Positions 57,424 through 64,000 of a DNA stretch of 64,000 nt are shown one piece after another. The DNA comes from Sinotaia quadrata (lineage: Eukaryota > Mollusca > Gastropoda > Architaenioglossa > Viviparidae): contig CM054180.1 in the NCBI GenBank assembly GCA_028829895.1, positions 103,406,635-103,470,634 of the forward strand, written 5' to 3'. The notes beneath the pieces are model-generated. The model did not search any database, was not told where the DNA came from, and saw nothing but the letters and a program-made list of their open reading frames with translations. Position 1 is the first letter of the stretch; every line of letters starts with the position of its first letter. The position numbers and the translations under genes were made by a program.

Positions 57424-58123
57424 TAACAAATTCTATATACTAAACTTTAATGAAACAAAGTTAAAAAAGAGAAGGATCTCTTGAACACTTATGTGATTCT
57501 AAAATGTTCAATAATATTGGTCTATCAAATCCACACAATTACAATGGTCTAATGGTCAAATCTAATAATTTGTCCTGCAGTCCAATTGTCAAACACATTG
57601 TATATGCATTTCGTATTCATATGCAAATTACAATTTTACATTTTAAAGTTACTGTTCATATTCATCAGAAAATTGCTTAAGCTTTTCCACTGTCACAACT
57701 AATAATTAATAATAGATTTATGTTCAAGATGAAGAATTCTACTTTAGTACTTATGTTCTGAAAATGCTGACCAGCAGATTGGCAATTGAGACAAAGGATT
57801 ATAATGATCAACGTAATTTGACTGACGCTACAGATTTGTACCACGTGAGATGAACTGATATTTCACTTTTTCATAACTGTTACTTGTGGTAGGGTGATCA
57901 CAAAGAGTGAAGAGTGGTACGTACATTAATATAATTTATACTTATTAGCATTAGTAGTAGTAGTAATAAACTAATATTCTTGAAAGACAAAGCCATTAGT
58001 CTGTTTCATTGAAAATGAAATATTGGCTCATGCTGCAATATCCTTACTTCAATTAGTATTTACAAATTTTTAATAAGAAACCAAAACCTGTATTTCTTCT
58101 CGAAGATCACGACGTGATGCCAT
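47875..58123 (-). CDS. Ankyrin-repeat and SOCS-box (ASB) protein
   Basis: Eight exons on the minus strand: 58123-58088, 57262-57070, 55835-55674, 54889-54773, 54035-53928, 51256-51084, 48775-48635 and 48033-47875, giving 362 aa. All introns are GT-AG with matching phases (0,1,1,1,1,0,0). The start is the first ATG in this frame (MASRRDLREEIQ), with A at -3 and G at +4. About six ankyrin repeats span residues 30-245, for example FQPLHIAAGFSHQAVQILL, GCTPLMEACRNN and GFTAVHFICQN. The C-terminal SOCS box has a BC-box SLRAICRLSL (322-331; Leu323, Cys327) and a Cul5-box LPLP (346-349) followed by ETLKNYL. ASB proteins use these boxes to bind Elongin B/C and Cullin-5 and present substrates, bound by the ankyrins, for ubiquitination. 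I cannot say which ASB subfamily this is or what it binds. No defect is seen. Confidence 0.93.
48985..49125. repeat. Minisatellite-like repeat, ASB intron 7, copy 1
   Basis: Irregular units of TACCTGGTTTACACTTGACAT type surround CCATAGAAGAGGATAGGG. The same combination recurs at 50,570-50,710. Confidence 0.6.
50570..50710. repeat. Minisatellite-like repeat, ASB intron 6 side, copy 2
   Basis: Shares CCATAGAAGAGGATAGAG and ACCTGGTTTACRCTTGATAT units with 48,985-49,125. The block CCCAGAGAATGAGC at 50,550 is inverted relative to its match near 49,115-49,130. Both copies fall in the same intron (48,776-51,083). Confidence 0.6.
51554..51680. repeat. 57-bp tandem duplication
   Basis: AACACTTCTACAAGCTGCTGG starts at 51,554 and 51,611 with a partial third start at 51,668. 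The copies are nearly identical, hence recent. Located in ASB intron 5. Confidence 0.92.
52530..53065. repeat. Diverged minisatellite, about 12 units of 35-45 bp
   Basis: Units follow the pattern TTTCCTTTACAGTGAGTAACTTGAATCTAAG with a variable GCATTGCTAGT link. Short ORFs on both strands (for example 52,797-52,997) simply read this repeat. Located in ASB intron 5. Confidence 0.9.
55526..55613. repeat. 44-bp tandem duplication
   Basis: TATTTCCATCTCTAAAAGTGC occurs at 55,526 and 55,570, with a partial third TATTTCCATC. It lies close to the donor of exon 3 of the ASB gene. Confidence 0.88.
56127..56480. repeat. 138-bp tandem array, about 2.5 copies
   Basis: AAGTAAACATCTTTACTTTT starts at 56,139 and 56,277 and a diverged third unit at 56,415. 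The first two units are almost identical. Located in ASB intron 2. Confidence 0.93.
57357..57421. repeat. (CA)n microsatellite
   Basis: About 32 uninterrupted CA dinucleotides in ASB intron 1. Confidence 0.97.
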
Positions 58124-58640
58124 AATGATAAAAATTAAATAAATTAAAAAAACACAATAATATTTCAGAGTTCTTTCCCTTCGTGCAAAACAACATCTTG
58201 CATCAAGCAAGGTTTCACAGCGCAACACATCACGAGGTCTACAAAATTCTTTAAACACACACACTGCTTGATCTGATCCCAATTATAACAGTTTAACGAT
58301 GTTACAGAAAATTCATTATTTAATGCAGAGCGATCTTTCGTATATTCAGGGTTGTTTAAAATTAAGCTCCATTTATCTCTCTTGACAATCAGCCGGCACT
58401 TTGCATGCTCACTTTACTGGTTGGTATTTGATTTGGATTTCACGCTAGTTTCAAGCTTTCGCTGATTTCGCAGACTGGCACCAGCGCCATTGGAGATTTT
58501 AGATTTATGTCTTGAAAGGGACAGATATAATGTCCTGGGTAGAGGGAGAGAAATTTTAGTGAATATCTGCAGCTAGAATTATTCCCGGGGCTCCAAGGAC
58601 TGATTCGCTCCATTCCTCTGGTCCTCACTGGCTAACTGGC
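58124..58640 (-). promoter_or_regulatory. ASB upstream region (5' UTR and probable promoter)
   Basis: The reading frame is open upstream of the start codon for about 50 codons but has no further ATG. The segment 58,380-58,640 has higher GC and several CpG sites, plausible for a promoter. No TATA box or precise start site can be assigned. Confidence 0.35.
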
Positions 58641-58935
58641 ATTTTCAACGCATGATGATGCATGAATTTTTAATTTGCCCGGGCAGTGACTAACTGCATC
58701 CACCTTTAATTTTTAAAATTTTTAACTGCAGTTCAATAGGTCTTATGTAATCGGACTTGTGAATCACACACACACAGGACCTTGATTTATTGCTCCACCT
58801 AGATACTAGCCCATCATCTTGAACTAGTGTGGCACCGGTAAGTCACGTCTTTTACTGACCCCAAGGATCTAATTGCGATGCTGTATCCCACCAGGCTGGT
58901 CTACTGATAACTCTGAACTGTTCATTAGTGTTGTT

Positions 58936-59152
58936 CCGCTCACACTCACCCCCAGAAGCCGCAATAGACCTTTCATCTTCACGATGTTCTTAGTCTTGGG
59001 CTGCTTCTTGGGGATCCCCACAGCCTCCCGGTGCGTGTGAGGTAGAGGGCAGGAGGGCTGGCGAAAGGAGGTGAAAAGAGGTCGCACCTATCTGGCGCAC
59101 ACCCTCAACCGCCCTCCGTCGTGGGGAAGGGGGGGGGGGCCGAAGCCGCCTT
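58936..59152 (-). repeat. GC-rich exon-like dispersed module, copy C
   Basis: Full-length minus-strand copy with the C-rich 5' part (GGCGGCTTCGGCCCCC). The AG before the open stretch is changed to AC. The stretch reads ETV/A-like THREAVGIPKKQPK, then KMKGLLRLLG, with one extra G before GTGAGT. Confidence 0.85.
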
Positions 59153-59263
59153 CCTTAGCTTATGATGATGGGGTACTGTCAGCAGACACTCGACCAGTTT
59201 CTAACAACACGATCTAGACGTTGAATTATTCAGACAACGAATTTACGCTTACTCCAAAGTGTA

Positions 59264-59287
59264 GTGCGTTCGTGGAAAAGAACGCAC
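59264..59287. other. Perfect hairpin, 8-bp stem and 8-base loop
   Basis: GTGCGTTC, loop GTGGAAAA, then GAACGCAC. No surrounding gene explains it. Confidence 0.6.
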
Positions 59288-60938
59288 AGTATTTAATTTT
59301 GACCCATAGCTGAAGAAAAATGGTTAGAGGGAGAGTTTTGCATAATAGACGCCGGTTAGTTGGAGCACTAGCAGCCATAGTTCAGAAAAAATCCCACCAG
59401 ATAGCAATAAACACTTTTGCATTGATGGACTGCCACCAAACCATGATGAATAACAGGGCACCTGGCAGGAGGAATAGAAATTAATTATGTCCAGATGGCA
59501 TAAAGAATAAATAAATATGAATAACTCAAAGATGCTATATTCTGGCTTAGCTTTTTTTCAGAGCAAGGGGTGGTGGTGGTTCCATATAACTACAATACAG
59601 TTCAATGGAATATATAGCCAAAAAACTTTGACTAGAAAAGAAGATAAGAGGAAAGAATAGATTTTCTTTCATAGTGTGTAAAGCAAAAACCTGAAGAAAG
59701 ATACATGGGAAGCTATCAATTTATGGAGAGTGAATATTTAAAATTTGCATTAATGAATTTTCTTTTGCAGGAAGTTAGCTTAAAAATGGTGAACATGAGA
59801 ATATCCCAACTTCACAGCTGAACTGGCATTTATATAATGAGATTTTAAAGCTGCATAAAAATTATTGCACGGTTTAGGGGTTGCTTGGGTGGAGTTAAGA
59901 ATTTGGCTGTGGCACTATTAAGCCGTTTCTTGGCAAAGGGGCTCAAGGGAGGCAACTCTGCCATGAAAGATTTTTGACAAAAAAACAAGAGTTAAGCGTC
60001 CATGTTAAAATTAAAGAATTTTGTGCATAGAAAGAAAGGAATATAAGTACTGTGCATCTACTTTCGAATAGAGCTTTGATAATACAAATACGGAACTGAG
60101 TTCGTACTGGACATATTTGGTTGTGGCCACGGGCCCCATCTAGGACATTTTATATTGAAAAACTCTGTTTGCAACATTCAGAACCATTTGTGAGTTATGG
60201 AGGTCACAAGTCATCCAGAACATTTAGATTCTTTCAGTGGTAGAGTTAGCGACTAGCTGTTCCTGTGTCACTTATTCGGGCCGCATCTCTACATATTAAT
60301 TTGTCTTTGGACTAGTTCCAGTGTTTACATATTCGACTACTCTAAAAATCTGCAATAGAATAGTACATTCAGTGCCTTTCAACGTTCCTACATAAAAGTA
60401 ATCGCTAACGCCACTTAGCTTCTGTGTGAGAAAATACATTAATTCATACAATGTCATTAACAAATCACTTGAATATTTTACATAACATTTATCAATAATA
60501 TATCCAAATAATCTAGAGAAGTCAATTATTTTTACCACTCTCGTAAATCATGCTCGGTATTAACGTATGCAAAGAAGTCAACCCTTGTACCATGGGTGCC
60601 GTGAGTATGTGTATGCTGGGCTGGTTCATTGATACATGTATATGAGGTCTCGAGGTCAGCTAGCGGATTCTCCTACGTCATGACACGGAATGCAAATTAC
60701 TAAATATGGGGCATCTCGTATCCGGCTAGCGTTCCCCCCCCTCCTGTCGTCCCCTTTACCCCTCTGCATCCTTCACCCTTTCGAGTGACCCACATCTTAA
60801 TAGGTGTAAACACCTATTGCACCACTGGTACGCAGTCTTGTTAACGGTACTACACTACTTAAAGAAGAATGATAAAGGTATTAATTAATAAAATGATTAA
60901 CTAAACGGCATAATTTGCCCAGAAATCATCTGACAGTG
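59288..60938. other. Intergenic, no recognised feature
   Basis: Mixed composition; 60,550-60,800 is richer in GC with a C-rich run at 60,733-60,741. No coding signal or element is recognised. Confidence 0.55.
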
Positions 60939-61140
60939 AGCTTGTTTATCATCGAACTTGTATATTAATGAGCTTGTTTATCATTGAGCTTGTATATTAA
61001 TGAGCTTGTATATCATTGAGCTTGTATATTAATGAGCTTGTATATCATTGAGCTTGTATATTAATGAGCTTGTATATCATTGAGCTTGTATATCATTGAG
61101 TTTGTGTGTTGATGAGATCGTGTATTAATGAGCTTGTATT
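60939..61140. repeat. 18-bp minisatellite, about 11 units
   Basis: GAGCTTGTATATTAAT and GAGCTTGTATATCATT alternate regularly, giving a 36-bp higher-order period. The last units are degenerate. Confidence 0.93.
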
Positions 61141-61349
61141 ATTTATGTGATTTGTTTTATGGAGAAAACGCGCTATCTGAACTATTCTAAATTGTTTTGT
61201 ATTGTTGAAATTGCCTCGTCACTCGTAGTAAACTTAATTATCTGTTATTTGTCTAATTATAAAGCTATTATTTGTCATGTAAGTCTATAAAGAAATTTTT
61301 AATTTATAATACCTGATCGCTCAGTACGTAGGATGAAATATGGCACGGT

Positions 61350-61640
61350 GGCAGTTCTCAACAGAAACGGGTTATAAATTTAACACTAGGGCAGTTCTCA
61401 GCAGAAACGGGTTATAAATTTAACACTAGGGCAGTTCTCAGCAGAAACGAGTTATAAATTTAACACTAGGGCAGTTCTCAGCAGAAACGAGTTATAAATT
61501 TAACACTAGGGCAGTTCTCAGCAGAAACGGGTTATTAATTTAGAACGATCTCCAGAGACGGGTTATACATTTAGCATTAGGATAGTTCTCGGCACAGTGT
61601 GTTTATTACTTTGGCACAAGGGAAATTCGCAGCCGAGTCG
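61350..61640. repeat. 40-bp minisatellite, five clean and two decayed units
   Basis: GCAGTTCTCAGCAGAAACGG starts at 61,351, 61,391, 61,431, 61,471 and 61,511, exactly 40 bp apart. The decayed units follow to 61,640. Confidence 0.95.
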
Positions 61641-61720
61641 GGTTTCAGGAATTTATTACCCCTTTAAAAAAAAAATCTCATCTCAGGTCGGTATCATAAG
61701 TAAAGCCAAATAGTTCCATA

Positions 61721-61838
<118 letters not shown>

Positions 61839-62345
61839 TCTCTGGCATATATGCATACGCGCGTACATATACAAATGAAGAACTTTCTCAAATAATTTTT
61901 TAAAAAATGAAATGTTCTGATAATGTGAAGGGACATAACTCAGTTCAAGTTTACAATCTGAACTACGGGAGGACTGATGGTGTGTCAGAGACTTCTGTTA
62001 CCACGCCTCCGGAACTAACTAATATTTGCAGCACTGCGACTGTTGTATTTGCAACTGGAAACATACGAGGAACACGTGATGATCTTTTAGCACCACAGAT
62101 TTGTATAGAATCACCAATGCTCTAAATATAGAGGCGCACTGACACGGTAACTAACCAATCGCATTTGATGTAACAGAAAGTTTCGTGTTGGCCGTGTGGG
62201 AGTGAAAAACTACATATAAAATTTAAAGTTTATTCTGATCTTGCTCCAACGGGACACAAATACATAATGCCTAAACTTGTACCCCAAATCCATAAATAGT
62301 AGATATATGATTTTATCGGAATGGTATAGGCTACTGTGACGTAAT

Positions 62346-62390
62346 ATCTTAAAGTGACATAATAGTAATATCTTAAAGTGACATAATAAG
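62346..62390. repeat. Short direct duplication
   Basis: ATATCTTAAAGTGACATAATA occurs twice with a short link. Confidence 0.85.
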
Positions 62391-62775
62391 GGATGTGCTA
62401 TAACGCAACCAGCACACTAATGAACACTTAAAGGGGCAAAAAAATATTTTCTACTCTTAACATGAACGTCGGCAGTTAGAGAGTATGCATGATCTTGCAG
62501 CGATGTCTTTGAGGTTAAATATCCTTCTTGGTCCAAAGTAGTTCTCTGTCTGGAGACTTCCTTACCTCTCCCAATACAAGGATTCAAGACCTTCTCACTT
62601 CACGGCACTCTTAGTGTTTCAGGAATTCCCCCCCATTGCGTCCAAAGTCAGAAAGTACTTACCTTCCCATCGAAAATTTTTGCGCACACTTTGGGAGACA
62701 TTGTCCAGGAATGTCCCGTCAGTGTCTTGAAATGTCTATGATGTTCTGGAAATTGTTGGTGCCTGTGTGTATGTG

Positions 62776-62776
<1 letters not shown>

Positions 62777-62827
<51 letters not shown>
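62777..62827. repeat. (GT)n microsatellite
   Basis: About 25 uninterrupted GT dinucleotides. Confidence 0.97.
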
Positions 62828-62829
<2 letters not shown>

Positions 62830-62881
62830 ATTGATAGGACTCGCTTTCTAATTCTTTCTCATTGTCATTCTTCTCCAAAAA

Positions 62882-62952
62882 ATCATGGGATATCTACACC
62901 CACCATGATAATGAAAATCATGGGATATCTACACCACCATGATAATGAAACA
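62882..62952. repeat. 35-bp tandem duplication
   Basis: ATCATGGGATATCTACACC...CCATGATAATGAAA occurs twice, nearly identical. Confidence 0.9.
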
Positions 62953-63211
62953 CGGAATTGTTGTGTTACCTGTTAACAGTTTTAATCCCTGGTGCTGTGC
63001 AGCTTACTTCCATAAATAAATTTCTACAACTGCATTTTTTTACACATGATGTTCGGCTGAGTGCATCAGTTTGGTTTTCTGGCACGGTGCTGGCTCAAGA
63101 ATAGAATTGCCAGATCCGGGCTGATACACTGACCTTCATTCTACTCACGCTAGACTAAGTGTTTGTAACCTCACCTCAGCCTGCAATGCTGTCCAAGGTG
63201 TTGTCTACAAG

Positions 63212-63440
63212 AAGTCTCCATCCAGGGCAGGCAATGCTAATGTGGAGTTATGCTTGAAGTCTCCATCAAAGGGCAGGCAATACTACTGTGGAGTTATGCT
63301 TGAAGTCTCCACCAAAGGTCAGGCAATACTACTGTGGAGTTATGCTTGAAGTCTCCATCAAAGGGCAGGCAATACTACTGTGGAGTTATCCTGAAGTCTC
63401 CATCAAAGGGCAGGCAATACTACTGTGGAGTTATGCTTGA
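63212..63440. repeat. 46-bp minisatellite, about five units
   Basis: AAGTCTCCATCAAAGGGCAG starts at 63,212, 63,257, 63,303, 63,349 and 63,394. Steps are 45 or 46 bp, with little divergence. Confidence 0.95.
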
Positions 63441-63593
63441 AGATGTTTGGGAGTAAGGTTTCATAATCAATTGCTGTCGGCTTTATGCGATCGAGTTAAG
63501 AGCAAGAATAGATTGCAATGACTCTTATTACTGTACTTATATTCGTACCAATTGCCTAAATGTTATTGTATTTGTCTGTGCTCGTTGCTTTAT

Positions 63594-63680
63594 TCACTGG
63601 ACCACCTCTGACCACACAATAAGCAGTCTCTATCTACACTGGACCACCTCTGATCACACAATAAGTAGTCTCTATCATCT
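63594..63680. repeat. Tandem duplication of about 43 bp
   Basis: CACTGGACCACCTCTGACCA...AGTCTCTATC occurs twice with two or three substitutions. Confidence 0.9.
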
Positions 63681-64000
63681 ACACGTATATAAAAGAAAAC
63701 GTTATAGCACGTTTTCGATTTTCAGACTCTAAGACTGTGCTTGCATTCATTGTGCTTATTCAGGCATGATTGCGCGAACCATATCAATTTTTAGCCTGAG
63801 TGGCTCGTCTAGTGTACAGCATTCAACTGCAATCAAGAGGGGTAAATGTAGCACACGATACCAACATCACTGCCTTACTCTCCCTACCAGTACTTCGTAA
63901 AGAACAACCATATAGCAGCAGAACCTTGTTCCAAAGATTACTTAATGGATGCTGGTGTCCGAATTGCGAATTATTAAATGATGTTGTTTGAAGTTGTCTC

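Noticed and set aside
61907..62125. 72-codon ORF with balanced composition
   Set aside because: No known motif, no splice partner found, and located among minisatellites. It is noted but not supported as a gene.
63800..63991. 63-codon ORF at the window edge containing CWCPNC
   Set aside because: It starts at a non-ATG codon. The single CxxC-like pair is not enough to propose a zinc-binding protein.

Overview
The window is intron-rich, AT-rich nuclear DNA from an invertebrate animal. A lophotrochozoan, probably a mollusc, is my best guess; this rests on general gene structure, repeat style and SET protein similarity, not on a diagnostic marker. About 3 kb or less of the 64 kb is coding. The rest is introns, probable untranslated sequence, decayed transposable elements and many minisatellites.

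Layout. (1) 1-6124, plus strand: the last two exons of a gene whose 5' part lies outside the window. It ends in an acidic C-terminus and carries a TFEYPSE motif that hints at the taperin/phostensin family, without proof. (2) 6125 to about 18.3 kb: a gene-free, strikingly T-rich plus strand that may be a very long 3' UTR. It holds a 212-bp hAT-type MITE with target-site duplication and a perfect four-unit heat-shock-element-like palindrome. (3) 18.4-28.0 kb: intergenic repeat zone with a Ty3/gypsy reverse-transcriptase fossil, a non-LTR RT fossil whose motif-A segment is amplified in a 69-bp tandem array, one arm of a 1.2-kb inverted repeat pair, two copies of a GC-rich exon-like module, and minisatellites. 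(4) 28,121-46,801, plus strand: complete seven-exon gene for SET/TAF-I (269 aa), a NAP-family histone chaperone, with an NRF-1-like site 33 bp before the ATG. Its 10-kb first intron holds a piggyBac fossil, the second arm of the inverted repeat, a TIR element and a CpG-rich patch. Intron 3 holds a non-LTR RNase H fossil. (5) 47,875-58,123, minus strand: complete eight-exon gene for a 362-aa ankyrin-repeat SOCS-box (ASB) protein, with intact BC-box and Cul5-box. (6) 58.1-64 kb: the ASB upstream region, a third copy of the exon-like module, a cluster of minisatellites and long CA/TG microsatellites. I find no gene there.

SET and the ASB gene are convergent, with stop codons only 1.07 kb apart, so their 3' ends may abut or overlap. 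Nothing suggests the three genes share a pathway. The two complete genes encode a nuclear histone chaperone / phosphatase inhibitor and a probable substrate receptor of a Cullin-5 ubiquitin ligase. All exon borders were set by eye from GT-AG sites and reading-frame continuity. No transcript evidence was available.
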